From contig NZ_BDBD01000011.1 of assembly GCF_001612805.1 (NCBI RefSeq), positions 806,001 to 870,000 on the forward strand: DNA of 64,000 nt. The letters run 5' to 3'. Positions 36,071 through 45,478 of this stretch are shown one piece after another. Below the pieces are notes generated by a model. That model was not told the DNA's origin. It made no database searches and worked only from the letters and a program-made list of their open reading frames with translations. The position numbers were made by a program, and so were the translations under genes. This DNA comes from Nocardia coubleae NBRC 108252 (GTDB lineage Bacteria > Actinomycetota > Actinomycetes > Mycobacteriales > Mycobacteriaceae). How positions within the stretch are numbered: the stretch's first letter is position 1; the number at the start of each line of letters is the position of its first letter.

Positions 36071-37456
36071 ATGTATCCAGATCCCAGTGGGCGCGGCTGG
36101 TCGCGTCGGCGACTCGGCGCGGCCGGGGTGGCGATGACGCTGAGCCTGTCCGGGGTGGTCGCGTTGCTCGGGCTGCGATACAGCGGACACTTCGAGGACA
36201 CCGTCGCGGTGACCGCCCTCATGACGAGCACCGGCGACGGACTGCCCGCGCGCGCCGACGTGCGCTTTCGCGGACTGCTGGTCGGCTCGGTGTCCGCGGT
36301 GGAGATCGCCGAGCAAGGTCTTCGGCAACGCGTGGACCTGGAGCTGGAACCGGCTGCCGCCGCCGGGATCCCGGCCACGGTGACAGCGCGGGTCGTTCCG
36401 GCCAACATCTTCGGCGTCACAGCGATCGAGCTCGTTGACAACGGGCCGGCCACCACACCCTTGCACGCCGGAGCGGTGATCGAGCATGACACCGGTCGGG
36501 CCACGGTGGCGCTGCAGACGACGCTGACCACCCTGCGCGATGTGCTCGACCGCGTGCAGCCCGCCACGCTTGCCCGGGTGCTCGCCACTCTGGCCGAAGC
36601 GCTCGACGGTGACGCCCGGCTACCCGGTTCGACGATCGAACGCCTCGACCGGTGGATCACCGAGGTACGCGCCCTGCCCGGAATAGGTGAGCTGCTCGGG
36701 AATCTCGGGGCAGCCACTGCCGCGGTGAACCAGTCGGCGCCAGAACTCGCCGACGCCCTCGGCAAGTCGGTCCAAACGGCGCAGACCATCACCGCGCGCC
36801 GCGATCAGGTCATCGAACTGCTCACCTCGGCGGAGGCGGCAACCGCCGCCACCCAGGCGCTCTTCGCGCGCAACCCCGATGCGGGCAAGGAACTCGTGGT
36901 CGGACTGGACGCGACCTTCGGTGCGCTCGCTGCCGATCCGGCGGCGATGACCGAAACCGTTACCGCGCTCGGTGATTCGCTCAGCCGGCTCGCCACGGTG
37001 TTCCACTGGGGTCCCAGCAGACAGATGCAGTGGGACATCACCGTCTCGTTCACACCGTTCCGCCAGTACACAGCTGCCGACTGCCCCCGCTACGGCAGTC
37101 AAGCAGGTCCGCGATGCGGTACCGCGACGATTCCTGATTCTCCTGCGGCACAGATTTTTCCACCGCAGCTGCGGCCCGGCCATCTTCCAGCCGCCGGACC
37201 CGCACCCAGCCCGGTGGTGCCTGGCCTCCCGGCCTTGCCACCCGTGCCCGGACTGTCGCTGCCCGGCGCGGCGATCCCCGGCCTCACCGCACCGCCCGGT
37301 TCCCCACCGCCCGCCGGACCGATCGCCCTCACCGGACCCGCCGCGGTGGCCGGGTTCCTGGGCGCACGCCCGAACACCACACAGTTGCTTCTGCTCGGCT
37401 CCGCGCTCACCGGCGCGACCGTCACAGTCACACCCAAGCCCTCAGGAGGACACTGA
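36071..37456 (+). CDS. MceA-type substrate-binding protein
   Basis: A 461-residue exported protein: one N-terminal membrane anchor (LGAAGVAMTLSLSGVVALLG), the MCE domain at about 40-125 (DVRFRGLLVGSVSAVEI, FGVTAIELVD), a long helical MCE-associated region to about 300, and a Pro-rich C-terminal tail. The six Mce proteins are believed to assemble into a hollow needle carrying lipids or sterols across the envelope. It is the first Mce gene after the permeases. Confidence 0.9.
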   Translation: MYPDPSGRGWSRRRLGAAGVAMTLSLSGVVALLGLRYSGHFEDTVAVTALMTSTGDGLPARADVRFRGLLVGSVSAVEIAEQGLRQRVDLELEPAAAAGIPATVTARVVPANIFGVTAIELVDNGPATTPLHAGAVIEHDTGRATVALQTTLTTLRDVLDRVQPATLARVLATLAEALDGDARLPGSTIERLDRWITEVRALPGIGELLGNLGAATAAVNQSAPELADALGKSVQTAQTITARRDQVIELLTSAEAATAATQALFARNPDAGKELVVGLDATFGALAADPAAMTETVTALGDSLSRLATVFHWGPSRQMQWDITVSFTPFRQYTAADCPRYGSQAGPRCGTATIPDSPAAQIFPPQLRPGHLPAAGPAPSPVVPGLPALPPVPGLSLPGAAIPGLTAPPGSPPPAGPIALTGPAAVAGFLGARPNTTQLLLLGSALTGATVTVTPKPSGGH

Positions 37457-37457
37457 T

Positions 37458-38480
37458 ATGCGTCCCCGCACAACCCATCTCGGGCTCGCTGTCTTCGTGA
37501 CCCTGTCCGTGATCGCGACCTTCACGATCTGGTCGACGTTGCAGCGCTCGGTCCCCGGTGACACCCACCGCTACAGTGCGACCTTCACCGACGTGCTCGG
37601 TTTACGTACCGGCGACGATGTGCGGATCGCCGGTGTGCGGATCGGCCGGGTGGACGCGATCGACCTGGTCGACCGCAAGCACGCCAGGGTGACCGTGTCC
37701 GTGCAGTCGCGGCAACAGCTGAGCACCACCACGAAAGCGCTGATCCGCTATCAGAATCTGATCGGCCAACGCTATGTGGCACTGACTCCGGGGGAATCGC
37801 CGGGCGAACCGCTGCCTGCCGGCGGCTCGATCCCCTTGGAACGCACCGAGTCCTCCTTCGACGTCTCGACCATGCTGTCGGGCTTCGAGCCGTTGTTCAG
37901 CCTGCTGCAACCCGACGACGTGAACTCGCTGTCGGAAACCCTCGTGCAGGCGCTGCAAGGCGACGGAGTGTCGTTGTCGGCACTGATCACTCAGGCCGCC
38001 GCACTGGCAGCCACCTTCTCCGAGCGCGACGAGATCCTCGGCGCGGTGATCAGCAACCTCAGCGATGTGATCACCAGCCTGGCGCATCGCAGCGGCGAGC
38101 TGGAAACGTTGATCGCCCAGTCGCGCGCCCTGGTCACCGGGCTCCACGAACAGGGCGCGGTGCTCAGTGGGGCGGTCACCGGGATCGCCGAATCGACGAC
38201 GAAACTCACCGATCTCATCGCTCGCGTGGCCCCGGGAATGGCGCAGGCACAGCGGCAGGCCGTCGCGGGCGTAGATCTGCTGCTCACCAATGGCGCCCGC
38301 TTGGACCAGGCGGCCGTCGAACTACCGCTGATCATGTCCGGGCTCGCCCGGATCAGCGGCGACGGCACCTACGTCAACACCTATGTCTGCAACCTCGATG
38401 TCTCGCTGTGGGGCGTGCTGTTCCCCCGCGGCGTGCTCTCCCAGGTCGGCGGCAACGCGCACTCGGAGGTCTGTCGATGA
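37458..38480 (+). CDS. MceB-type protein
   Basis: A 340-residue Mce protein with an N-terminal anchor (LGLAVFVTLSVIATFTIWST), an MCE domain (YSATFTDVLGLRTGDDVRIAGVRIGRVD; LIGQRYVALTPG) and a long coiled region ending in two cysteines typical of MceB (YVCNLD and a terminal EVCR). ATG37458 follows AGGAGGA; in-frame codons upstream belong to a shadow of mceA. The stop overlaps the next start by ATGA. Confidence 0.9.
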   Translation: MRPRTTHLGLAVFVTLSVIATFTIWSTLQRSVPGDTHRYSATFTDVLGLRTGDDVRIAGVRIGRVDAIDLVDRKHARVTVSVQSRQQLSTTTKALIRYQNLIGQRYVALTPGESPGEPLPAGGSIPLERTESSFDVSTMLSGFEPLFSLLQPDDVNSLSETLVQALQGDGVSLSALITQAAALAATFSERDEILGAVISNLSDVITSLAHRSGELETLIAQSRALVTGLHEQGAVLSGAVTGIAESTTKLTDLIARVAPGMAQAQRQAVAGVDLLLTNGARLDQAAVELPLIMSGLARISGDGTYVNTYVCNLDVSLWGVLFPRGVLSQVGGNAHSEVCR

Positions 38481-39508
38481 TCGGATTCCTGTTCCAGCTG
38501 ATCCGGACGACCCTGGTCGACGCGTTCGGCAACCGGAACTTCTCGCTGGGCATCGCGGCAGGGGTGACGGTGACAGCGGTGGTCCTCGGGTCCGGGCTGC
38601 TGTCTCGTGCGCACCTGGGCGAGGCGACCCTGCGGGCCGAATTCGCCCAGGCGGCCGGTCTTCGCACCGGCAACAGCGTCGATGTAGCCGGGATCGAAGT
38701 CGGCACGGTCACTTCGGTACGACTGGAACGCGACCGCGTGCTGGTGACGATGAGCGTGCGCCCCGACCTCGGCCTCGGCCACGACGCCGAGGCTGCGATC
38801 AAGATGTCGACCATTCTCGGGAAGATGCATGTCGAGCTCGACCCGGGCACCGGCGGCGAGCTGCCCGATGCCCGTATCCCGTTGTCGGCCACCACCGTTC
38901 CTTACAACTTGGCCAAGGTCGTGAACGACCCGACCTACCGCAACTCCTTCGAGCATCTCGAACGGCTCGACCCGAACGCGTTGCGCGCGAGCCTGGACAC
39001 GGTGGCCACCCAGCTGGGCGATTCACCGCACCTCACCGCGCAGGCACTCGACAGCGTCGGCGCGCTGGCCCGGGTGATCGCCTCCCGTCGCGACGAGGTG
39101 GACCAACTGCTGAACAGCATGGACCAGGTGTCGGGTCTGATCGCCGACAACCAGAACAGCGTGCTCGAGCTGCTCACCAAAGGCGAGGCGATCGGCGCCG
39201 CCGTCAGCCGCCGCCGCGACCTGATCGCAGATCTGCTCGACAACATCGCCGCCGCGTCGAAGATCTTGCAGGACATGGGCATCGAGGACGGCGGAAGACT
39301 CGGCCCGCTCATCCACAGCCTGAACACGATGTCACAGGGCCTGGAAAAGAACCGCGACCACCTCGCCGCGCTGTACCAGGTGATGCCGGTAGCCGTTCGC
39401 CATTTCAACAACACGTTCGCGCAGGGACCCTACGGCGACATCTACATGCCGTGGCTGTTCCCGGACAACTGGCTGTGCCTGGCCGGCGCCGTCGAAGGGT
39501 GCAAGTAG
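38477..39508 (+). CDS. MceC-type protein
   Basis: A 343-residue Mce protein: membrane anchor FSLGIAAGVTVTAVVLGSGLL, MCE domain (EFAQAAGLRTGNSVDVAGIEVGTV; KMHVELDPGTG) and a helical coiled region rich in repeated leucine. The C-terminus YMPWLFPDNWLCLAGAVEGCK is typical of MceC. ATG38477 overlaps the mceB stop. Confidence 0.9.
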   Translation: MIGFLFQLIRTTLVDAFGNRNFSLGIAAGVTVTAVVLGSGLLSRAHLGEATLRAEFAQAAGLRTGNSVDVAGIEVGTVTSVRLERDRVLVTMSVRPDLGLGHDAEAAIKMSTILGKMHVELDPGTGGELPDARIPLSATTVPYNLAKVVNDPTYRNSFEHLERLDPNALRASLDTVATQLGDSPHLTAQALDSVGALARVIASRRDEVDQLLNSMDQVSGLIADNQNSVLELLTKGEAIGAAVSRRRDLIADLLDNIAAASKILQDMGIEDGGRLGPLIHSLNTMSQGLEKNRDHLAALYQVMPVAVRHFNNTFAQGPYGDIYMPWLFPDNWLCLAGAVEGCK

Positions 39509-40582
39509 ATGCGACGACTGCTCCGATGCCTCGCGCTGGTGATCACTACCGGGATCGGTGCGGGCTGTTCCTCGGTTCCGGTGTCGCTACAACCGGACGC
39601 CGTCCACCTCACCGCCGACTTCGAAAGCACCGCGGGCTTGTTCGTCGGCAACGACGTAGCGGTCCTCGGTGTCCCGGTCGGACGGGTCGACGCGATCGCG
39701 CCCAAGGGGGCGTTCGTCGAGGTCGCGATGACCATCGAGCCAGGCATCGAACTGCCCGCCGACGTCAAGGCGGCGCTGGTCTCGCCGCAGCTCATCACCA
39801 ACCGCCACGTCGAGTTGACCCCGGCGGGCACCGGCGGTGGACCGCCCCTGGCCGACGGCGCCCACATCCCGCTGGCCAGGACGAGGACACCGGTCGAACT
39901 CGACCGTATCCTGCGCAATTTCGAACAGCTCGGCGACGCGTTGAAGGGCGACAGCGCGAACGGCCCGATGGCCAGCCGGGTGTTGTTCCCGATGCTCGAC
40001 GGCAACGGAGACCGGATCCGCGAGACCCTCGACGCGCTGGCGACCACCTTCGACGTGTCGCTGGCCAACAGCGACCAGATCTCGCGCACCATCGTCGAAC
40101 TCAACGACCTCACCACGATGATCGCCGGAAACGACCGGACGGTGCGAGATTTCAGCGGTCGGCTGACCGAACTGGTCGCGCTGCTCGAAGAGCAGGCTCC
40201 GGGGCTGGGCGCGGTCCTCACCCAGGTGAACGATTTCATCGCCAACACCTCCACCGTCCTGGCCGACAACCACACCCCGCTCACCGACGCGGTGAACCGC
40301 CTGGTCGCCATCACCGGCCAGATGCGGGACAACGCACGCGGACTCACCGAGATCATCGATGTGACGCCTCTGATGGCCGACAATTTCGCGCGCGCCGTCA
40401 ACCCGGAACAGGGGGCCCTGCGGTTGCACCTGCTCACCGACAAGTCCGTGCTCGACAGCGAAGCTCTCGCGCTGCTGTGCGCCCGGTTGTCCCTGCGCTC
40501 CGACGGCTGCCGGACCGGCAAACTGATGGACTTCGGGCCGGACTTCGGTCTGACGGCCGCACTGCTGGGACTCACCGCATGA
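39509..40582 (+). CDS. MceD-type protein
   Basis: A 357-residue Mce protein starting directly after the mceC stop. The N-terminus (LRCLALVITTGIGAGCSS) resembles a lipoprotein signal, although Gly at -3 is atypical; MceD is not normally a lipoprotein. The MCE domain follows (DFESTAGLFVGNDVAVLGVPVGRVD; LITNRHVELTPAG), then a long helical section. The stop overlaps the mceE start. Confidence 0.88.
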   Translation: MRRLLRCLALVITTGIGAGCSSVPVSLQPDAVHLTADFESTAGLFVGNDVAVLGVPVGRVDAIAPKGAFVEVAMTIEPGIELPADVKAALVSPQLITNRHVELTPAGTGGGPPLADGAHIPLARTRTPVELDRILRNFEQLGDALKGDSANGPMASRVLFPMLDGNGDRIRETLDALATTFDVSLANSDQISRTIVELNDLTTMIAGNDRTVRDFSGRLTELVALLEEQAPGLGAVLTQVNDFIANTSTVLADNHTPLTDAVNRLVAITGQMRDNARGLTEIIDVTPLMADNFARAVNPEQGALRLHLLTDKSVLDSEALALLCARLSLRSDGCRTGKLMDFGPDFGLTAALLGLTA

Positions 40583-41658
40583 GCCGGGCCGCCCGCGTCA
40601 CGGCCGCCGCGCTCACCGCCCTCGGCGTTTGCTCGTGCACGGTCACCGTCGACGACGTCCCACTGCCCCGTCCCGGTGTCGACGGGCCCTCCTACCGGTT
40701 GCACGCGGTCTTCGACGACGCGCTCAACCTGCCCGAGCGCGCACGGGTCAAGATCGGCGGCACCGACGTCGGCGTGGTGACCGGGATCGAGACGACGAAC
40801 TTCCGCGCCGAGGTCGAACTCGAACTGCGCCGCGATATCGCGTTACCGCACGGCACCCGCGCGGAATTGCGACAACCTACTCCCCTGGGCGACCTCCATG
40901 TCGCCATCGTGTTGCCGCAGCACCGTCCCGGCAACTCGCTGCTCACCGACGGTGATGTCATCGACCGCGACCACACCTCGGCGGGCGCCTCGGTGGAGGA
41001 GCTGATGACCGCGATGTCGCTGCTGCTCGACGGCGGCGCGATGAATCAGGTCGCGCGGATCACCTCCGAACTCGACGCCATCGTCGGCGGGCGAGGCCCG
41101 CAGTTGTCGCATCTGCTCACCGAACTCACCGCGACGCTGACCGCGCTGAATCAGCGTACCGCGCAGCTCGATTCGGTTCTGCACGGTCTCCACGGGCTAA
41201 CCACCACCCTGCGGGCACGCAAGACCGAACTCGGCCGGGCCGCCGACACCTTCCCGGAACTGATCGGGGTGATCGGCGAGAACAACCGCGCCATCACCGA
41301 TCTCACGACGAAGGTGTCGACGGTGACCGCCGCGCTCGGCGATTTCACCTCGACCACCGGCCCACAGTTTCTGAGCCTGTTCGACAGTGTGCAGGAACTG
41401 ATGAGCGGCTTCACCCGGATGGGGGACGACCTGGCCACCACCTTGGACCGGCTCAACACGGTGGCCCCGGTGGCACGGGCTTCGATGCGCGGGTCGAGTC
41501 TCGCCGTGGCCGCACGCATCTCGTACCTCGACGTCGGCGCCCTCACCGACACCGAGGGCAGCCGGTTGCCGGACGGCACCGACGTCACCGCCTTCGTCGG
41601 CAGCCTTGCCCAGGTGCTCGCGCGGGTGCTCGGCCGCTTGCAAGGGGGTCACCGATGA
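40579..41658 (+). CDS. MceE-type lipoprotein
   Basis: A 359-residue Mce lipoprotein: signal AARVTAAALTALGVCSC, where VCSC is an acceptable lipobox with the second cysteine acylated. The MCE domain (VFDDALNLPERARVKIGGTDVGVV; PLGDLHVAIVLPQ) and a coiled region follow. MceE is the usual lipoprotein of the complex. ATG40579 overlaps the mceD stop. A 1091-codon frame running through mceC-mceE is a shadow except for this end. Confidence 0.9.
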   Translation: MSRAARVTAAALTALGVCSCTVTVDDVPLPRPGVDGPSYRLHAVFDDALNLPERARVKIGGTDVGVVTGIETTNFRAEVELELRRDIALPHGTRAELRQPTPLGDLHVAIVLPQHRPGNSLLTDGDVIDRDHTSAGASVEELMTAMSLLLDGGAMNQVARITSELDAIVGGRGPQLSHLLTELTATLTALNQRTAQLDSVLHGLHGLTTTLRARKTELGRAADTFPELIGVIGENNRAITDLTTKVSTVTAALGDFTSTTGPQFLSLFDSVQELMSGFTRMGDDLATTLDRLNTVAPVARASMRGSSLAVAARISYLDVGALTDTEGSRLPDGTDVTAFVGSLAQVLARVLGRLQGGHR

Positions 41659-42851
41659 TCGGGTGGACCGCTACCGTCGTCGTCCGGCTGGCCCGCTGGG
41701 CGCACGACCACAAGACCATGGGAGCCGTGCTGGGCATGGTCGCCATGCTGGCGGCGGGGTCGGGTTACATCGCCATCGATGTGATCGGCGTGCGGCCGTT
41801 GCACACCACCTACACCGTGCGCGTCCAGCTCGACAGCTCCGGCGGACTGCTCCCCCACAGCAACGTCACGGTGCGCGGGGTCGAGGTCGGGTCGGTGCGC
41901 GCGATCCGCATCGACGGGTCGGGCGTCCTCGCCGAGACCGAAATCGACAGTGCCACACTGATTCCCGTCGGCACGCCGGTGGCGGTGAGTCGCCTGTCGG
42001 CGGCGGGCGAGCAGTACCTCGATTTCCGGCCCGTCACCGGCGAGGCGCCCTATCTCGCCGACGGGGCGACCGTGCCCGCCGACCAGGTGAGCACGCCGGT
42101 GACGATCGACTCGTTCCTGGACAACACCGGCGCTCTCATCGCCGGGATGAATCCGGACCGGCTCACCGCGATCGTCGACGAACTCGACCGCGCGCTGCGT
42201 GGCGGCCCCCAGGTGCTGCGCAGTGTGATCAGTGGCCTGAGCCAGGCGACGGCCGGACTCGCCGAGCTGCTGCCCCAGACCACCGAACTGATCCGCAACC
42301 TGAGCGTCATCGCCGCCACCACCGCACACGCCCAGCCCGACCTCGCCACTCTGGTGCGTGGTTCGAGCACGCTGTTCGACCAGATGAACGCCGCCGACCA
42401 CGAAGTGCGCGAACTCCTCGACCAGGGGCCCGACCGGCTCGCGACGCTCGACGGTGTTCTCACCGAGACCGGTGACCCGCTGACCAGTCTGGTCACCAAT
42501 TTCGTCGCCATCACCCGCGCGGCCCGCCTGCGCACACCGGCCATGACAGCATTGTTCCCCTCCTTGCGCTCCGCGGTGATCGCACTGGGAATCCCCGCCC
42601 ACGACAACGCTTTTCACACCATGGCCGACATCTGGCCGCGCCCCACCTGTGAGTACGAGACCGTCCCGGTCTCCCCTGCCGAGGTCTCCGACGGCCGCAC
42701 CCGCCTCTACAACTACTGCGTCACCGACCACCCCGAACTGCAGATCCGCGGGTCGGCGAACGCGCCCCGCCCCGCCGGGCCCGACAACGGTTCGGGCCCG
42801 CCACCTGGAGTCACCGGCGACGAGTTGTCCGTCCCCTTGCCCGCCAACTGA
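41655..42851 (+). CDS. MceF-type protein
   Basis: A 398-residue last Mce protein: anchor MGAVLGMVAMLAAGSGYIAI, MCE domain (LDSSGGLLPHSNVTVRGVEVGSV; AGEQYLDFRPVTGEAPY), a coiled region and a C-terminal domain with conserved Trp/Cys (DIWPRPTCEYETV), ending in a Pro/Gly tail. ATG41655 overlaps the mceE stop. Confidence 0.9.
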   Translation: MIGWTATVVVRLARWAHDHKTMGAVLGMVAMLAAGSGYIAIDVIGVRPLHTTYTVRVQLDSSGGLLPHSNVTVRGVEVGSVRAIRIDGSGVLAETEIDSATLIPVGTPVAVSRLSAAGEQYLDFRPVTGEAPYLADGATVPADQVSTPVTIDSFLDNTGALIAGMNPDRLTAIVDELDRALRGGPQVLRSVISGLSQATAGLAELLPQTTELIRNLSVIAATTAHAQPDLATLVRGSSTLFDQMNAADHEVRELLDQGPDRLATLDGVLTETGDPLTSLVTNFVAITRAARLRTPAMTALFPSLRSAVIALGIPAHDNAFHTMADIWPRPTCEYETVPVSPAEVSDGRTRLYNYCVTDHPELQIRGSANAPRPAGPDNGSGPPPGVTGDELSVPLPAN

Positions 42852-42878
42852 CGCCTACCCACGCAGAGGAATCCTCGT

Positions 42879-43451
42879 ATGACAACCGAACCCGACAACC
42901 CACTCCCCGACGACCCGAGTCCGGAGAGCTCCGCCCCGGTTACCGAACCTCGGCGAAACACACTGCGCCGCATCCTGTTTCCGGCAGCTGCGGTCACCAC
43001 GATCGGCGCCGTCGCGATCGCGACATCGCTCGCCGTGGACAATCACCGCATCCGTGCCCGCGAGCAGGCCCGCGACGCCGCGCTCCAGGCCGCCTGCGCC
43101 TACGCCCCCACCCTGGCCAGCTACGACGCCAAGGACCTAGACACCTATTTCGCCGCGGTGCTGGCAGGGGCCACCGGCGCCTGGCGTACCGAATTCGACG
43201 CCACCAGCAAGGATCTGCGTGAGGTGCTCGTACAGGGCCAGGTCGTCTCCACCGTCGGCAACGTCACCTGCGCCATCGAGTCCGCCGACGAGACCACCGC
43301 GCGGGCCGTGGCCGTCATCAATCAGACCATCACCAGCCTCGGCACCCGAGGCACGCCCGCTCCCGGCCAGCTCTCGGTGAACATGTCGCTGCGCAGGGAC
43401 ACCGACCGCTGGCTGGTCAGCGAACTCAATACTCCGTTGCTCACACGATGA
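42879..43451 (+). CDS. Mce-associated membrane protein
   Basis: A 190-residue protein of the Mce-associated (Mas) type: an acidic Pro-rich cytoplasmic head, one membrane helix (RILFPAAAVTTIGAVAIATSLAV) and an exported NTF2-like domain (CAYAPTLASYDAKDLDTYFAAVLAGATG; a final RRDTDRWLVSEL). Such proteins stabilise Mce complexes; mycobacterial OmamA is the best-known relative. It lies 27 bases after mceF. Confidence 0.85.
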   Translation: MTTEPDNPLPDDPSPESSAPVTEPRRNTLRRILFPAAAVTTIGAVAIATSLAVDNHRIRAREQARDAALQAACAYAPTLASYDAKDLDTYFAAVLAGATGAWRTEFDATSKDLREVLVQGQVVSTVGNVTCAIESADETTARAVAVINQTITSLGTRGTPAPGQLSVNMSLRRDTDRWLVSELNTPLLTR

Positions 43452-43462
43452 AGGAGGGCCAC

Positions 43463-44536
43463 ATGGGCTCTTTGCGAACCTGGTTTTCACTGCCCGAGGT
43501 GGAACCGGCCGAGGACTACGGCTTCTTCGGACCCGAATCCGTCGCATGGCGGGTATGGAGTTACCCGACCGGATTGACGATCGGTTTCCAACGCGCGGTC
43601 GTCATCGAGGAACTCGATCCGAACCTCATCGCGGCTGTCGATGCGACCAGCGCGATCTATACGCGCCCGCGCACTCGTTACGACCGCACGCTGCGCTATT
43701 TCGCCATGGTGATGTTCGCCGACAGCCGGTCGACGGTCAGCGCGGCCGATATTCTGGTCAAGATCCACTCCAAGGCTGTCGGGATCGATCCGGTGACCGG
43801 TCGGCACTACGACGCCAACGATCCGGATTCGCAATTGTGGATCCATCTGACCGCATGGCATTCGCTCCTGATCGCCTACGAGAAGTACGGCCCCGGCCGG
43901 CTCAGCGCGGCGGACGAATCGCGGTATTGGCACGAGTGCGCCCGTGCCGCGGAACTGCAGACCTGTGACCCGGCAGACATTCCCCGCACCCGCGAGGGCG
44001 TCGCCCAGTATTTCGAACGTATGCGCCCGCAGCTGATCGGATCCGACATCGCGAAGAAGGCGATGAATCACCTGCTCGACGCCGAGGTGATGCTGCCGCC
44101 GATGCCGCTGGTACTGCGTCCGATGTTCAAGCTCGTGGCGGCTTTCCTGCGACGCGGCACGCTGGCGACGATGCCGCGGTGGATGCGGGAGATGGCGGGC
44201 CTGCCGACCGGACGGGTTCTCGACGCACTCGTCGTGCCATGGCTCAGCGCGGCGATGACCCTGGTCAGCTTCAACGCCCGGCTCGAGCTGCTTCTGCTGC
44301 AACTGATCTCGCCGACGACGGTGCCGGTTGCGGGGCCGGTCCTGCTCGGCATACCGCCGAAGAACCCGGTGACGACCACACCGCGGCAAGCACAGCGGAC
44401 ATACGGATACGACATCCCCGCTCGAGCCCATCACGCACTCCGCCGCAAGCAGCGCGATCGCGTGTTGAGCAGAGGACTCCCACCCTCGGACGAGGGGCTC
44501 ATCGAATCACAGCCGATCCTCGGCGACATGGCCTGA
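43463..44536 (+). CDS. MpaB/DUF2236-family oxygenase
   Basis: A 357-residue haem-oxygenase-like protein of the MpaB/latex-clearing (DUF2236) family: FGPESVAWRVW near the N-terminus, then RTRYDRTLRYFAMVMFAD and the histidine motif LWIHLTAWHSLLIAYEKYG (about 126-144). A hydrophobic C-terminal third may contact the membrane. Known relatives cleave C=C bonds of isoprenoids. Placed at the end of an mce operon it may act on the imported lipid. ATG43463 after AAGGAGGG is preferred to ATG43448, which overlaps the previous stop. Confidence 0.82.
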   Translation: MGSLRTWFSLPEVEPAEDYGFFGPESVAWRVWSYPTGLTIGFQRAVVIEELDPNLIAAVDATSAIYTRPRTRYDRTLRYFAMVMFADSRSTVSAADILVKIHSKAVGIDPVTGRHYDANDPDSQLWIHLTAWHSLLIAYEKYGPGRLSAADESRYWHECARAAELQTCDPADIPRTREGVAQYFERMRPQLIGSDIAKKAMNHLLDAEVMLPPMPLVLRPMFKLVAAFLRRGTLATMPRWMREMAGLPTGRVLDALVVPWLSAAMTLVSFNARLELLLLQLISPTTVPVAGPVLLGIPPKNPVTTTPRQAQRTYGYDIPARAHHALRRKQRDRVLSRGLPPSDEGLIESQPILGDMA

Positions 44537-44552
44537 ACGAAGGAGAGAACAC

Positions 44553-44768
44553 GTGCTCACGAAACTCATGGAACGCCGGCTCAGTATCCGTCAGATGATG
44601 TACCTGGCAATCGCGGGTGGCATCCCCTATGTCGCGATCGGACTGGTGTGGTTGCTCTCGCATCGAGATCACCTCGGCGAGCTGTCCGGGCTGGACCGAT
44701 TCTTCTCGATCCTCGGCCAGGTGATCGCCTGGCCGGTACTGCTCGTCGCCGACGTCGACCTGCGGTAG
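44553..44768 (+). CDS. Small membrane protein at the end of the mce operon
   Basis: A 71-residue protein with two predicted membrane helices (MMYLAIAGGIPYVAIGLVWLL and FFSILGQVIAWPVLLVADV). GTG44553 follows GAAGGAGAG, 16 bases after the oxygenase stop. I know no function. Its end is 12 bases from the stop of the convergent TetR gene. Confidence 0.65.
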   Translation: MLTKLMERRLSIRQMMYLAIAGGIPYVAIGLVWLLSHRDHLGELSGLDRFFSILGQVIAWPVLLVADVDLR

Positions 44769-44780
44769 AAGTCCGCGAAA

Positions 44781-45440
44781 TCACCGGGAGTCGGTGCTCG
44801 GCTCCTGGGGCAAGGTCCGCACCATGGAACGGACGGTGGCGCGCAGTCGTTCGGGTGGAAAACGTTGCGGGTCCGAGAGCACCATCCTGCCGAGCACCTC
44901 GGTGAAACCGAGCATGACATGGGCGATCAGCTCCACATCGGCATCGTGTGGTCCGCCGCGCACCGCGAAACCCGCGTTCAGCAGGTCCACACACTGGTCG
45001 AGCAATTTGTCGCGGGCGGCAGCGAGCAATTCCCGGTAATCGGCGGGGGCGCCGTCGCTGTGCATCAGAATCAGGCGCCAACGCGTCGGCGCCGCCGCCA
45101 CCGATTCGAGAAAGGCCATGACCGCTCCGACATATTCGCGGTCGGGATCCGATCCGCGCAGATCACCCGGCATCGCCGCGAAAACCTGCGCCATTCCGCG
45201 CGAGTGCTCCCGGTGCAGCAGATGTGCCACCAGCTCCGGCGCGGTCGGAAACATCGCGTACAGCACCGGCTTGGCGACGCCCGCTTCCTTGGCGACCGCC
45301 TGCATGGTCAAGTTCGCGATACCTTCGCTGCCGACCACCCGCAGGGCGGCGTCGAGCAGTTGCGTTCGACGTTCGTCCGGCGGCAGCCGAGGGCCGTTGC
45401 GGCGCTTCGGTCGAACCTCGGAACTGCTGTCGGTACCCAC
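44781..45440 (-). CDS. TetR/AcrR-family regulator
   Basis: A 219-residue regulator. The HTH is at about 15-65 (PPDERRTQLLDAALRVVGSEGIANLTMQAVAKEAGVAKPVLYAMFP), and a helical ligand domain follows. GTG45440 is used because the longer ORF upstream reads through the cutinase end and is arginine-rich. It lies 38 bases after the cutinase gene on the same strand. It ends convergent to the mce operon and is a candidate mce regulator, but this is only proximity. Confidence 0.82.
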   Translation of the reverse strand: MGTDSSSEVRPKRRNGPRLPPDERRTQLLDAALRVVGSEGIANLTMQAVAKEAGVAKPVLYAMFPTAPELVAHLLHREHSRGMAQVFAAMPGDLRGSDPDREYVGAVMAFLESVAAAPTRWRLILMHSDGAPADYRELLAAARDKLLDQCVDLLNAGFAVRGGPHDADVELIAHVMLGFTEVLGRMVLSDPQRFPPERLRATVRSMVRTLPQEPSTDSR

Positions 45441-45478
45441 CCGACCATCATCCCCCACGCGCTGTCGTCGACGCGGGG

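Noticed and set aside
38383..41658. 1091-codon plus-strand ORF
   Set aside because: Only its end from 40579 (mceE) is real; the rest is a Gly/Arg-rich shadow of mceC and mceD in another frame.
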